Source of the DNA: Bryobacterales bacterium
Lineage (GTDB): Bacteria; Acidobacteriota; Terriglobia; Bryobacterales; Bryobacteraceae
Direction of reading: 5' to 3'
Length of the DNA: 64,000 bases
Assembly: GCA_020846745.1 (NCBI GenBank)
Contig: JADLDI010000150.1
Span: 62,001 to 126,000, forward strand
The notes under the pieces are model-generated. The model did no database searches. It was not told where the DNA came from and saw nothing but the letters and a program-made list of their open reading frames with translations. Below, piece by piece: positions 15,753 to 24,866 of the stretch. The position numbers and the translations under genes are program-made. The first letter of the stretch is position 1, and every line of letters begins with the position of its first letter.

Positions 15753-17026
15753 GCGGATGCCTCGGAAGGAAGCCAGAGGCGGAAGGCCGTGCCCTGCCCG
15801 GGTTCGCTCTCGACGGAGATGCGTGCGCGGTGCAGGTCGACGATTTTTGCAACGATGGCTAACCCAAGACCCACACCGTTCGGCTTGGTGGTAAAGAAGG
15901 GATTGAAGATGTTTTCCATGTGGGCTTTGTCGATACCGACTCCGCGATCGATAACAGTTACGTCCACCCCGCCGACCGCCGGGCGCGTTTTCAATGCGAC
16001 CGTGCCGCCGGGCCGGGACGCCTCGGCTGCATTCGAGATCAGATTGCAGAAGACGCGCTCGAGCAGTTGCGGGTCACCGAGAATGCGCGGGAGGTCGGGT
16101 GAATAGTTACGAACGTAGGACACCTGTTGCTGTGCCGTACGCTGGACTTCGCCTAGCGCCCGGTCGAGGATTTCGTTCACGTCAGCGGGCTCAAGTTTGG
16201 GCTGCAGGGGGCGCGCGAAGTCGAGAAAACGCGAGATCAGCGAGTTCATACGATCGACCTCGTCGCGAATGTATCCGGACATCTCTCGCGCCACTTCCGG
16301 ATTGGCGGTCAGTTGTCGAGTAAGCACCTCAGCGGAGGCGCGAATGGTCCCGAGGGGATTTCGGAGCTCGTGAGCCAGCCCGGCTGTGAGTTGGCCCAGG
16401 GCAGCGAGCCGTTCTGAGCGCCGCGCGGCGGCCTCGGCTACCTGCAGGTTCCGATTCGCCGCGGCTAGCTCCGCAGCAGCGGCGGCATACTGGCGCGCTT
16501 GCTGTCGAGTCGCCTCGGCCAGTTGATGCATCAGCAACGCGAGCAGGCCGAACAAGAGCACGCGGACGCCTAGCTCTCGCATCTCCCCGACCGGTATGAC
16601 ATATCGATCCCAATCGATGAAGGCGAGAAACGACAGGTAGGAACCGCCGGCCACCAGGGTCACGATAAACGTGCCGAGCGCCCCCATGGTTGTGGCCGCT
16701 GCAACCACGGGAACCATCAGAATCAAATAATAGCTGCTGGTAACGCCGCCGGTAACTCCGATCAGGAGGTAGGCGAGCAACAGCTTGAGTGCGACAGCGA
16801 GCAGGGTTCCCCGGCGGGTCTGAAACCACGCCATCCTTGGCTCTGCAATCTGGAACACCGCGAGGCTGATGAGGAGTTCGATTTCCGCATCGCTGCGTTG
16901 TGGACCGGCCAGTCCCAGGGCCACGAAGACCACGAGCCAGGCGACATCCTGCGGTTGTACATGACGGCAAAACGCCCGCAAGCTGTCGCGGCCCATCTCG
17001 CATTCGATTGTCTCACCAGTGTGCAC
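15749..17026 (-). CDS. Membrane sensor histidine kinase, NtrB-like partner
   Basis: 425 residues. About five or six hydrophobic segments occupy residues 25-165 and form the sensor part, without a recognisable extracellular domain. A helical linker (QQARQYAAAAAELAAANRNL) leads to the HisKA domain with His219 (LAHELRNPLGTIR). The ATPase domain shows the N box (FCNLISNAAEA), G1 (DRGVGID), F (NPFFTTKP) and G2 (GVGLGLAIV). The cognate regulator follows with a four-base overlap. The stimulus is unknown. The ATG at 16993 (MGRDSLRAFC) is an alternative start. Confidence 0.93.
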   Translation of the reverse strand: MHTGETIECEMGRDSLRAFCRHVQPQDVAWLVVFVALGLAGPQRSDAEIELLISLAVFQIAEPRMAWFQTRRGTLLAVALKLLLAYLLIGVTGGVTSSYYLILMVPVVAAATTMGALGTFIVTLVAGGSYLSFLAFIDWDRYVIPVGEMRELGVRVLLFGLLALLMHQLAEATRQQARQYAAAAAELAAANRNLQVAEAAARRSERLAALGQLTAGLAHELRNPLGTIRASAEVLTRQLTANPEVAREMSGYIRDEVDRMNSLISRFLDFARPLQPKLEPADVNEILDRALGEVQRTAQQQVSYVRNYSPDLPRILGDPQLLERVFCNLISNAAEASRPGGTVALKTRPAVGGVDVTVIDRGVGIDKAHMENIFNPFFTTKPNGVGLGLAIVAKIVDLHRARISVESEPGQGTAFRLWLPSEASA

Positions 17027-17109
17027 GTGACCTTATCCGAACACGATGCGGCCGGCTGTGGCAAACTCAAACGGCAGCGAAGACAAACTGGTCCGATCGC
17101 AGGAACGAA

Positions 17110-18279
17110 CTATTCCACTTCGCGCGGAGCGGTGTAGCCGTTTTTGGCGAGGATCTGATACTTAATCGGCTTGCCCTTTTCGTCGACGATCCGAAGGGGT
17201 TCGCCGTTTTTCGGGTTGACCAGTTCCACCTTCAATTTGCGGAACTTCCCGTCTTTAGTCTGGTTAGAAGGCTGAAACGCCAGCGTGTACTGGCTGCGGA
17301 GGGCTTGGGAGACTTGGGCGAAGATGCCAGGGAACTCACCCTCGAACCGTGGGAACCACGCTTGTCCACCGGTTTCTTTCGAAAACGTACGCAACTGGTT
17401 GTCCGCTTGTAGGAAGTCGAGGCGTTGAATCGGTCCCATGGCGCCGCGAGCGTCGGCCAGTTCACGAATGTATTGCAAGAGTCCGACTGAGTAGATCGGC
17501 ACGCCTGCAGTTTGCAGCGCCCGCCGCGTCTTGTCGAACGTGAGTTTGCTGAAGGTGTCGATACCGGACGCAAGAAGGAGGATGGCCTTGCGGCCTTCGA
17601 TCTCCGACATGCGGTCCGCCGTTTCGACGAGCGCATCGTAAAGATTCGATTCAGAGTAGGCGGCGATTCGAAGCCGCTGCATGGCCTCATAAGCGGCGCG
17701 CTTGTCGGTGGAGAAATCCGATAGGATCTCGGGCCGCAAGTCGTATGCCACGACGGCCACGTAATCTTCGGGTTTGAGTGTTTGAAGGAAGCCGTAGGAA
17801 GCGGTCAAAGTCTGATACCAACCGTAGGACCAATACGTTTGGAAGAGGTTGCTGAACTCGATGACCATGCAGATTGTCATCGGGGCTTCGCCCATGCTGA
17901 AGGTGGTCACCTGCTGGGGGACGTTGTCCTCGAGGATGCGAAAGTGGCCGCGCGGGATATTCGGAATAAACCGGCCCTTGTTGTCGAGCACTGAGACATC
18001 GACAGAGACCGTGGTCACATCGCTACGGAAGGTGGGCAAACCTTCGGGCAACTGCGGCCGGTCCTTCTTGTTGAATTTGGAAGGGACTTTATCTGAGGAA
18101 ACCGATCTTTCGGCGGCTGGGGTGTCGGGGGGCGGCTCTGCTTGTTTAGGCTGATCTTTTTTCTTGGGACGTGCGACCGTCTCCGAAGAACGGTTCGGCC
18201 CCTGCTGCGCGTGTCCCAGGAACAGGAACGTGCAGGCGAGCCAGCACGTGGGAATGAAGAGTAGACGAGTCGCTTTCAT
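17110..18279 (-). CDS. Secreted acidobacterial VWFA-related domain protein
   Basis: 389 residues from ATG 18279; an in-frame TTG at 18300 is less likely. A signal peptide (LLFIPTCWLACTFLFLGHAQQ) and a charged linker precede a conserved strand (FRSDVTTVSVDVSVLDNKG) and a VWFA-type fold. In that fold the first metal-ion motif is degenerate: ICMVIEFSNLF instead of DxSxS. The second half shows LYDALVETADRM and GRKAILLLASGIDTFSK. The C-terminus carries a beta domain (LRSQYTLAFQPSN). This matches the acidobacterial VWFA-related family, which occurs in many copies in these genomes and whose function is unknown. Located 83 bases upstream of the kinase gene on the same strand. Confidence 0.88.
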   Translation of the reverse strand: MKATRLLFIPTCWLACTFLFLGHAQQGPNRSSETVARPKKKDQPKQAEPPPDTPAAERSVSSDKVPSKFNKKDRPQLPEGLPTFRSDVTTVSVDVSVLDNKGRFIPNIPRGHFRILEDNVPQQVTTFSMGEAPMTICMVIEFSNLFQTYWSYGWYQTLTASYGFLQTLKPEDYVAVVAYDLRPEILSDFSTDKRAAYEAMQRLRIAAYSESNLYDALVETADRMSEIEGRKAILLLASGIDTFSKLTFDKTRRALQTAGVPIYSVGLLQYIRELADARGAMGPIQRLDFLQADNQLRTFSKETGGQAWFPRFEGEFPGIFAQVSQALRSQYTLAFQPSNQTKDGKFRKLKVELVNPKNGEPLRIVDEKGKPIKYQILAKNGYTAPREVE

Positions 18280-18326
18280 CCGGAAGAGCCCTTTGCCCAA
18301 ACTATAACACCTGACGATGTGACGGT

Positions 18327-19097
18327 TTAGTGGACCCAGCGGTTTCTGTCGGATTCCGATTCACGTTTACGAAGGTAAACCTGGAACTTCCGCTTGGCCC
18401 GGTCGATCTTCCATTGCTGGTACCTGCGACCGATGGCTCCGAACATGTCGACCTTGAGGTAACCGGACTTAAGGTATGCGTATCCCCAGATCATTCCGCC
18501 CAGGTGGGCGATGTGACTGACGCCGTCGCCGGTTGAACCGAACGTACTCAGAAAGGCGATGGCGCCGATGATCATGACGAAGTACTTGGCCTTAATCGGG
18601 AACAAAAAACTGAACAGTACGGTTGTGTCGGGAAACAGCATGCCAAAGGCAAGCAACAACCCATAGATCGCGCCCGATGCACCAATCGTCCGGCTGTCCA
18701 GCGACCCGAAAAGCAGATTCAATACGACGACGCAAAGTCCGGCTCCGATACCACACACGAAGTAGTACTGCAGGAAGCGTTTAGTTCCCCAAACGGCCTC
18801 AAGATCCTTGCCAAACATCCATAAGGCCAACATGTTGAACAGGATATGGGTAAAACCCCCGGGGTCGTGGAGAAACATGTAGGTGAAGAGCTGCCAAACG
18901 GCAAACCCTTCCACCACCCAACGGGGCGTTAGCCAGAACGGAAAAAAATAGGAATGAAAGCCGGAGTGAGCCGCCAAATAATAGACGACAAATAGCGCCG
19001 TATTAATGATCAGGAGCCACTTGACGCCTTGTGGAACTGCGCCGCCCGTGGCAAAACCCGACCGAACATAGCGCCCTCCGTAAGAACCATAGGACAT
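18327..19097 (-). CDS. Rhomboid-family intramembrane serine protease
   Basis: 256 residues with six transmembrane segments. The catalytic dyad is Ser141 in GASGAIYG and His198 in SHIAHLGG. The conserved HILFNM (from His84) and WLTPRW-type loop are present. The C-terminal tail is basic and cytoplasmic (RRYQQWKIDRAKRKFQVYLR). It cleaves transmembrane helices of unknown substrates. It lies 47 bases before the VWFA gene on the same strand and 57 bases after the CpaE-like gene. Confidence 0.93.
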   Translation of the reverse strand: MSYGSYGGRYVRSGFATGGAVPQGVKWLLIINTALFVVYYLAAHSGFHSYFFPFWLTPRWVVEGFAVWQLFTYMFLHDPGGFTHILFNMLALWMFGKDLEAVWGTKRFLQYYFVCGIGAGLCVVVLNLLFGSLDSRTIGASGAIYGLLLAFGMLFPDTTVLFSFLFPIKAKYFVMIIGAIAFLSTFGSTGDGVSHIAHLGGMIWGYAYLKSGYLKVDMFGAIGRRYQQWKIDRAKRKFQVYLRKRESESDRNRWVH

Positions 19098-19154
19098 TTC
19101 AGGAGCCCCTTGGGTTCAGAATAGCATTTGGGCGCCGGAGAGCAGGCAAGTGAG

Positions 19155-20351
19155 TCACTTTTCGGCCGACCATGAGTAGCGCGGAAAGACGTTAAACAAC
19201 TCGAGAAAGCGCTTGCGCTGCAGCTTCGGCTTGAAGCTCTCGGGAGCTTCCATCAGCTTATACGCCAGTTCCGTGAAACCCCTCCCGAGTTCCGAATTGT
19301 CCTGAACCTCGCGTCCGTGGGTCACTGCTTCGTGAACCCCACGGTAGTCGTTGGGGAACTCCTGAGCGACAGGAATGCCCAGCAACTCTTCAATTTGGGC
19401 GGTGGTGATCATCGGCCGCTTCTGAGCGCGGTTGAGAAGAACAGCGACACGGTCGCCAAGATCGAGGTCTTGGATGAGGCGAAGCTTCTGCCGAGCCAGA
19501 TGCAACGTAGGTATCTCGGGAGTGCAGACCAGGAAAATACGCTTGGATTCATGCATCACCTCAAGCGAGTACTTTTCCATGTTCCCACTGAGGTCAACAC
19601 AAATCGCCTTATAAAACCGGCGCGCAAAGCCGATGAGTTGGCGGATCTGGAGGGAATCGACTCGCGACTGTGGATCAAGGCGTCCCGCAGGGAGCACATC
19701 GAGGTTGCGAACGCTATTGACCAGCTGGGGCCACAAGTGTTCATCAAGCTTGGTCGCGCTCTCGGCGGCCTCGTAGATGGTGTAGCTGGAGTCGAGCCTC
19801 AACATAAAGCCGATCAAGCCGGAGTTCAGATCCAAATCCATCAGCAGAGTCTTGGTGTTCGGCATGCGCGACAAAGAGACGGCAGTGTTCATCGAGATTG
19901 TCGAAGTTCCAGCTCCGGCTTTCGACGGAAGGAAGCAGAACACGTTGTCGCAAATGTCAATGCGCGCGGGCCGCTTGTCCAGCACCTCTTCCACACGTCC
20001 GATAGCGGCGGCGAAGCTGGTGGCGTCGAACGGGAAGGCGAGGAATTCACGGATGCCAATGTGCATCAGATCCAGCAATACATTGGGACTGCAGCCGCGA
20101 TCAATGGCGATGACCTGAACACCAGGAATGATGTGTTCGATGGCATGGTACAACTCCATGGCCCGGTTCAGTTGCTGGATGCTCAAAAAGACGAGTTGCG
20201 GAGCGTTGGCGCGCATGAAGCGTTCCAGGTCATGATTAGCGAGGTAACGATCGGTGGTCTTGATGAGCGCGGCACGGCCGGCGCGGCTAATTAAGTCCTC
20301 AAGACGAGTCGTCAATTCGGTATCGGGAGAAACTATGACCGAACGCAGCAT
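19155..20351 (-). CDS. CpaE-like ATPase (MinD/ParA family with receiver-like N-terminus)
   Basis: 398 residues from ATG 20351, which has GGAG five bases upstream; the frame also allows ATG 20372. The N-terminal 120 residues resemble a receiver fold (MLRSVIVSPDTELTTRLEDL, VLLDLMHIGIREFLAFPF) with no clear phospho-acceptor pocket. The C-terminal domain has a deviant Walker A (PSKAGAGTSTIS) and LLMDLDLNSGLIGFML. This is the layout of CpaE/TadZ proteins that place Tad pili at a pole. No other tad genes are in the window, so it could instead localise another surface machine. Confidence 0.8.
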   Translation of the reverse strand: MLRSVIVSPDTELTTRLEDLISRAGRAALIKTTDRYLANHDLERFMRANAPQLVFLSIQQLNRAMELYHAIEHIIPGVQVIAIDRGCSPNVLLDLMHIGIREFLAFPFDATSFAAAIGRVEEVLDKRPARIDICDNVFCFLPSKAGAGTSTISMNTAVSLSRMPNTKTLLMDLDLNSGLIGFMLRLDSSYTIYEAAESATKLDEHLWPQLVNSVRNLDVLPAGRLDPQSRVDSLQIRQLIGFARRFYKAICVDLSGNMEKYSLEVMHESKRIFLVCTPEIPTLHLARQKLRLIQDLDLGDRVAVLLNRAQKRPMITTAQIEELLGIPVAQEFPNDYRGVHEAVTHGREVQDNSELGRGFTELAYKLMEAPESFKPKLQRKRFLELFNVFPRYSWSAEK

Positions 20352-20506
20352 TCCTGCTCCAATCTCAAACATACGGGTTTCATTGGACCATTCTCAATAA
20401 GGTCACCACCCAGGTGAGCACGCCAAATGCCACTAGTACCCTCCCCACAAGGAGAGAGGAGGATAGAACGGCGGGCGGGATTAGATTGCTGCGGTACCAT
20501 CCAGGT

Positions 20507-20815
20507 ATGGCAAAACGGCCATCGCTCATTGAAGTGTCATGCCCCTGTTGCGAAGCGACTCTACGGATTGATCCTGAGACGGGAGCGGTAATCACATCGA
20601 AAGCCAAGGAGAAACCGGCTCCGATTGAAGATCTGAACCTCGCGGTGTCGAAGCTCAAAGAGGAAGCCGCCAAGCGCGACGAGCGTTTTCAGAAATCGAT
20701 GCAAGATGAGAAAAACAGGGCTCAGATACTGTCGAAGAAATTCGATGAGTTGTTCAAGCAGGCGAAGTCCGACCCCGACGTCAAACCGCCACACAAAGAC
20801 ATCGACTGGGACTGA
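20507..20815 (+). CDS. Small zinc-ribbon/coiled-coil protein
   Basis: 102 residues from ATG 20507. The N-terminus has a CxxC knuckle (VSCPCCEATLRIDPETG), followed by a charged coiled coil (LNLAVSKLKEEAAKRDERF, about residues 42-80) and an acidic end (PPHKDIDWD). Proteins of this shape are common in acidobacterial genomes without assigned function. It is divergent from the CpaE-like gene and 113 bases ahead of flgB. The sigma-54 promoter of the flagellar operon lies between, so it is not part of that operon. Confidence 0.7.
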   Translation: MAKRPSLIEVSCPCCEATLRIDPETGAVITSKAKEKPAPIEDLNLAVSKLKEEAAKRDERFQKSMQDEKNRAQILSKKFDELFKQAKSDPDVKPPHKDIDWD

Positions 20816-20901
20816 TTGCAATCGCGCGACGGGTTTGTGGCGAGTGACAAAATTCTGTCGCGATCAACACAGCGTGACCTCGTAACAAGCGCTTTTCTTA
20901 C

Positions 20902-20917
20902 TGGCACGCGGCATGCA
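20902..20917 (+). promoter_or_regulatory. Sigma-54 promoter of the flagellar operon
   Basis: TGGCACG (20902-20908) is a perfect -24 element. GG (20903-20904) is exactly ten bases from GC (20915-20916) in ATGCA, one mismatch from TTGCA. Transcription would begin near 20928, one base before the flgB start codon, so the transcript would be nearly leaderless. Sigma-54 control of flagellar rod and export genes is well known in other phyla. Confidence 0.75.
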
Positions 20918-20928
20918 TATCGGATGGC

Positions 20929-21267
20929 ATGCTCAACCCGATCGCGCAATCTCTCGAAAGGTACATGGACCTCGTCAGCGCTCGGCAGAAGCTGGCGAGT
21001 TCGAACATTGCCAATGCCGCTACGCCCGGCTACAAAACCAAGGACATCGATTTCCAATTTGAATTCCAGAGTGCCATTTCGGGTTCCGATTTGGACATTG
21101 TCGAAGTACCGGGGTTAAAGGCCGGAAACGACGGAAACAACGTTTCTCTGGACCGCGAGTCGCGGATGCTCGCCGAAAATGCGATTCGGTTCAATTTGGC
21201 GTCGTCCGTATGGAAGGCACAGATGCGGTTGACGCGCTCCGCTATTCAGGAAGGTCGAAACGGATGA
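20929..21267 (+). CDS. flgB: Flagellar basal-body rod protein FlgB
   Basis: 112 residues. The rod-protein signature SARQKLASSNIANAATPGYK occupies about residues 17-36, and the C-terminal helix (FNLASSVWKAQMRLTRSAIQ) completes the discontinuous D0 coiled coil. FlgB forms the most proximal rod ring next to FliE. No ribosome-binding site is visible before ATG 20929, which agrees with the predicted near-leaderless transcript. First gene of the operon; it overlaps flgC by four bases. Confidence 0.93.
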   Translation: MLNPIAQSLERYMDLVSARQKLASSNIANAATPGYKTKDIDFQFEFQSAISGSDLDIVEVPGLKAGNDGNNVSLDRESRMLAENAIRFNLASSVWKAQMRLTRSAIQEGRNG

Positions 21268-21701
21268 GCCTATTTTCAATTCTTGCCGTTAGCGCAAGCG
21301 GCATGACAGCACAACGCGCTAGATCCGAAGTGCTTGCGGAGAACCTTGCCAACGCCGAGACCACGAGAACACCTGAGGGCGGACCGTATCGGCGCAAAGA
21401 CGTCGTGTTTACATCCGCTTCACAAGTCACACCGTTCGGATCGCTGTTCCAGGAGCAGTTACAAGGTCCCGAAGTAGGCGTGGCGGTCAGCGACGTTGTG
21501 ACCGATACGCGGGACCCGGACAAGCGCTATCTACCAGGCCACCCCGACGCGGATAAGCAGGGCTATGTCGCGTTCCCGCGTGTCAACCCGGCGGAGGACA
21601 TGGTCGATCTGATGAACTCTTCCCGGCAGTTCCAAGCAAACGTCAGCGCGATGCAAGCAGCCAAGGACATGATCTTCCGGTCGCTCGATCTGCTCAAGTA
21701 G
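21264..21701 (+). CDS. flgC: Flagellar basal-body rod protein FlgC
   Basis: 145 residues from ATG 21264, which overlaps the flgB stop (ATGA) and has AGGAAGG ten bases upstream. The N-terminus shows the family motif (LAVSASGMTAQRARSEVLAENLANAET) and the C-terminus the helix NSSRQFQANVSAMQAAKDMI. A stretch GHPDADKQGYVAFPRVNP matches the FlgC middle region. It is a proximal rod subunit exported by the flagellar type III system. Confidence 0.95.
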   Translation: MSLFSILAVSASGMTAQRARSEVLAENLANAETTRTPEGGPYRRKDVVFTSASQVTPFGSLFQEQLQGPEVGVAVSDVVTDTRDPDKRYLPGHPDADKQGYVAFPRVNPAEDMVDLMNSSRQFQANVSAMQAAKDMIFRSLDLLK

Positions 21702-21709
21702 GTATCACT

Positions 21710-22012
21710 ATGATCGATCCTTTATTAAAAGTGGCGGCGCCGACGCTAGCGCTCCCTCTGGCGGTTCCACCGGTCAACGCTTCCACTCCGCAAACAGACT
21801 TCTCGAGCATGTTCAAGGATGCAGTTCAGAACGTCGAAGCTTATCGTACACAGGCGGACACGACGGTTCAGCAATTTCTTACGGGTGGACAGGAAGACGT
21901 GCACACAGTGGCGGTGGCCACGCAGCGCGCTGAATTGTCGTTCGAGCTGTTTCTTCAGGTAAAGAACAAAGCCGTGCAGGCATACCAGGAAGTAATGCGG
22001 ATGCAGTTGTAA
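21710..22012 (+). CDS. fliE: Flagellar hook-basal body protein FliE
   Basis: 100 residues. A variable N-terminus is followed by the FliE core (FSSMFKDAVQNVEAYRTQAD, VHTVAVATQRAELSFELFLQ, VKNKAVQAYQEVMRMQL). FliE joins the MS ring to the rod. It starts eight bases after flgC and is followed by fliF after 19 bases. Confidence 0.94.
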   Translation: MIDPLLKVAAPTLALPLAVPPVNASTPQTDFSSMFKDAVQNVEAYRTQADTTVQQFLTGGQEDVHTVAVATQRAELSFELFLQVKNKAVQAYQEVMRMQL

Positions 22013-22031
22013 GCGGAAGGTTTGACCTCGA

Positions 22032-23786
22032 ATGGAACAGTTGAAACGACTACTCGCAACGTTAAGCCTTCGCCAGAAGATACTGATTGCCGCGGCCGCG
22101 ATCGCGGTGATTGGCGGCATGGTGATATTTACGAATTGGCAAAACGAACGCGACTTCGTCGTTCTCTACCGTGACCTCAGCCCGGAAGACGCGGCGAGCG
22201 TGGTCGCCAAACTGAAGGAGTTGGGAGGGGAATACCGTCTCGATAGCGGTGGGTCTGTGATCCGCGTGAAGAAAGCGAAACTGGACGATCTTCGACTCCA
22301 GTTGGCGGGCGCCGGCATTCCCAAGGCCGGCCGGATGGGATACGAAATCTTCGACTCGGGAGGGTTCGGCCGAACCGACCGAGTAGAACAGATCAACTAC
22401 AAACGAGCGCTAGAGGGAGAACTCGAGCGAACCATCAAGTCGCTCTCGGAAGTGGAGACGGTCCGGTTTCACATTACCGAGGCCAAAGAATCAGTATTCA
22501 CGGATCAGCGTCTGCCGGCGAAGGCTAGCGTGCTGCTCGGTCTGCGGCCGAGGACCAGGCTTTCCCAGCAAAACGTGAAAGCGATCGCGCAGTTCGTCGC
22601 GAGCGCGGTGGAAGGCCTGACGCCGGAAATGGTGTCTATTCTGGACACCCACGGAAATCTGCTGACGCGTCCGAAGGTGAACGACCCCGGCTCAGATTCG
22701 GCGATGAACGATTCGCTGCTCGAGTACAAATCGAAAGTGGAGCGAGATCTTCTGGCGAAGGTGAATAACACGCTGGAGCCGCTTTTGGGTGCAGAACGGT
22801 TCCGTGCCGCGGTTTCTGTGGATTGCGATCTGACCAGTTCAGACCAGAGCGAAGAGACATACGACCCCAGCCGGTCTGTCATGACGACGTCGCAGCGGAC
22901 GGAAGATCTGATGGGGACGCCGCAAGCGTCGGGAATACCGGGAACCGCCTCCAACCTGCCGCGTCCCACGTCGCGGCCGAGTTCAGCCACGCAGGCGGTA
23001 GCGAGGCGTACGGAGAACATCGCGTATCAATCGACTCGACAGGTGCGGCGAACCCATGTGCCGCAGGGAGTGGTGAAACGGTTATCCGTTGGGGTTCTCA
23101 TCGACCATGCCGTACGGTTTGAAGGAACCGGAGCGAAGCAGAAACGCATTGTCGAGCCGAGATCGGCCGAGAACATCAAAGCAACCAAGGACCTGCTCGC
23201 CGCAACCGTTGGACTGCTGCCTGAGCGGGGCGATCAACTCATCGTGGAGTCACTTCCGTTCGACGCTACGCTCAGTTATGAGCCGCCAGTTCCGCCGGCA
23301 GCCCCAGGCGCCGCCGCTCCCTCGTCGGGAATGCCGGCGGTACCGATCCCGAACTTTATTGAGCCGCTGTGGCGTAAGAACAAGAACTACGTACTGATCG
23401 GTGCGGGAGTGTTGTTTGTAGTGCTGCTAGGCCTTATGTTCCTGTTGTTCCGGAAGGTTCGCGGCAAGAAACGCCGGATTACGGTGGACGTCAACGACAA
23501 GCTGGCGGCAGAGATCACCGCCGGCCAGACTGTATCTCTACCGGTTCCTGAAGCGGATGGCCCGAACCTGGAGCACCATTTGCAGTCTGAACTGGCCAAG
23601 CAGCAGCGCAAGAAGGCGCTCCAGGAGCAGGAGATTCTGAGCGAACTTGCGGCCAGCGCAAAGCTGCCGTCCAACAGCACGAAGAAAGCCGAAGTCCTGG
23701 TGAAGCACCTGGCGGAGGAAGCGAAGAGAAACCCGGACGGAATCACGCAACTGGTGCGGACGTGGCTGTCCGATGGTGAAGTTTAG
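22032..23786 (+). CDS. fliF: Flagellar MS-ring protein FliF
   Basis: 584 residues, the usual length. A transmembrane segment lies at about 20-37 (ILIAAAAIAVIGGMVIF), followed by ring-building motifs 1 and 2 (YRDLSPEDAASVVAKLKELG, RALEGELERTIKSLSEVE). The second, disordered section contains the beta-collar region. The second membrane helix is at about 455-475 (YVLIGAGVLFVVLLGLMFLLF). The C-terminal tail (KHLAEEAKRNPDGITQLVRTWL) binds FliG. It forms the MS ring in the inner membrane around the export gate. Confidence 0.96.
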   Translation: MEQLKRLLATLSLRQKILIAAAAIAVIGGMVIFTNWQNERDFVVLYRDLSPEDAASVVAKLKELGGEYRLDSGGSVIRVKKAKLDDLRLQLAGAGIPKAGRMGYEIFDSGGFGRTDRVEQINYKRALEGELERTIKSLSEVETVRFHITEAKESVFTDQRLPAKASVLLGLRPRTRLSQQNVKAIAQFVASAVEGLTPEMVSILDTHGNLLTRPKVNDPGSDSAMNDSLLEYKSKVERDLLAKVNNTLEPLLGAERFRAAVSVDCDLTSSDQSEETYDPSRSVMTTSQRTEDLMGTPQASGIPGTASNLPRPTSRPSSATQAVARRTENIAYQSTRQVRRTHVPQGVVKRLSVGVLIDHAVRFEGTGAKQKRIVEPRSAENIKATKDLLAATVGLLPERGDQLIVESLPFDATLSYEPPVPPAAPGAAAPSSGMPAVPIPNFIEPLWRKNKNYVLIGAGVLFVVLLGLMFLLFRKVRGKKRRITVDVNDKLAAEITAGQTVSLPVPEADGPNLEHHLQSELAKQQRKKALQEQEILSELAASAKLPSNSTKKAEVLVKHLAEEAKRNPDGITQLVRTWLSDGEV

Positions 23787-23834
23787 GCATAGAAATGCCG
23801 ATAGAAGAATGATCGTCGAGTAAGACCAACCCAC

Positions 23835-24866
23835 ATGATTACGAACGCCGAAAAGCCGACGTCGATGATCCCCGGAGTGAGGAAAGCCGCCATCCTTATG
23901 GTGGTTGTGGGGGAACATGTGGCAGCGGAGGTATTGAGCCGGGTTACAGAAGACGAAGCGGCATCATTAAGCCGTGAGATCGCGAGAATCTCGAGCGTTC
24001 CATCCGATCTCGCCGAGGCTGTGCTCGAAGAAGCGTACCAGATGTCGGTTGCGCAGGAGTACGTGGCGCAAGGCGGTGTCGACTACGCACGCAAGCTTCT
24101 TGTTTCAGCCTACGGTCCGGATACGGCACGGCGGCTGCTCGACCGTTTGATGAAAGCGATCGGCAGCGAGGCCGCCAGCTTTGATGCCCTTCAGAAAGCC
24201 GATCCGCAGCAGCTTGCGAAATTCATCCACAAAGAGCATCCGCAGACGATCGCGCTGGTACTGTCGCACCTGAATTCGTCGCACGCGGCGGCCCTGTTGC
24301 AGTCGCTCCCGGCCGAACTTCGCGCCGATGTTTCCTTGCGAATGGCAAACCTCGAGCGAATCTCTCCGGAGGTAGTCAACCGCATTGCGGCAATTATCGC
24401 GCAGAAGATCCGGGCATTAGGCGAGTTCAGCCGCGAATCGTATGGCGGCGTTCGGGCGGTGGCGGAGATGTTCAACCGGCTGGATTCGGGCACGAGCAAA
24501 GAAATTCTGGATGACATCGAAAAACAGGACACTACCCTGACCGAAGCGATTCGTCACCTGATGTTCGTGTTCGAGGATCTGCTTCTGCTCGACCAGCCGG
24601 GTTTGAAAGAAGTACTTGCTCGTGTCGATCGCAAGCTGCTGACTGTGGCGCTCAAGGGAACCAGCGACAATTTGAAGCAGAAGTTTCTGGATTGCATGTC
24701 ACAACGCGGCGCCGAGATGCTGAGGGAGGACATGGACGCGCTGGGCCCGGTGAAGATCAAAGAAGTGGACGCGGCGCAACAGCAAATGATCGCGGTCGTA
24801 CGGCAACTGGAAGCCGAAGGGGTTGTCAGTCTGAAGGGAGCCGTCGGCGAACAGTATGTCGTCTAG
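23835..24866 (+). CDS. fliG: Flagellar motor switch protein FliG
   Basis: 343 residues. The N-terminal FliF-binding domain (VRKAAILMVVVGEHVAAEVL), the middle domain with EHPQ (HKEHPQTIALVLSHL), and the C-terminal motor domain (DDIEKQDTTLTEAIRHLMFV, LLLDQPGLKEVLARVDRK) are all present. The charged torque helix KMFD-type segment reads DCMSQRGAEMLREDMDALG. No clear ribosome-binding site was seen before ATG 23835; ATG 23865 is an alternative. It overlaps fliH by 11 bases. Confidence 0.95.
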   Translation: MITNAEKPTSMIPGVRKAAILMVVVGEHVAAEVLSRVTEDEAASLSREIARISSVPSDLAEAVLEEAYQMSVAQEYVAQGGVDYARKLLVSAYGPDTARRLLDRLMKAIGSEAASFDALQKADPQQLAKFIHKEHPQTIALVLSHLNSSHAAALLQSLPAELRADVSLRMANLERISPEVVNRIAAIIAQKIRALGEFSRESYGGVRAVAEMFNRLDSGTSKEILDDIEKQDTTLTEAIRHLMFVFEDLLLLDQPGLKEVLARVDRKLLTVALKGTSDNLKQKFLDCMSQRGAEMLREDMDALGPVKIKEVDAAQQQMIAVVRQLEAEGVVSLKGAVGEQYVV

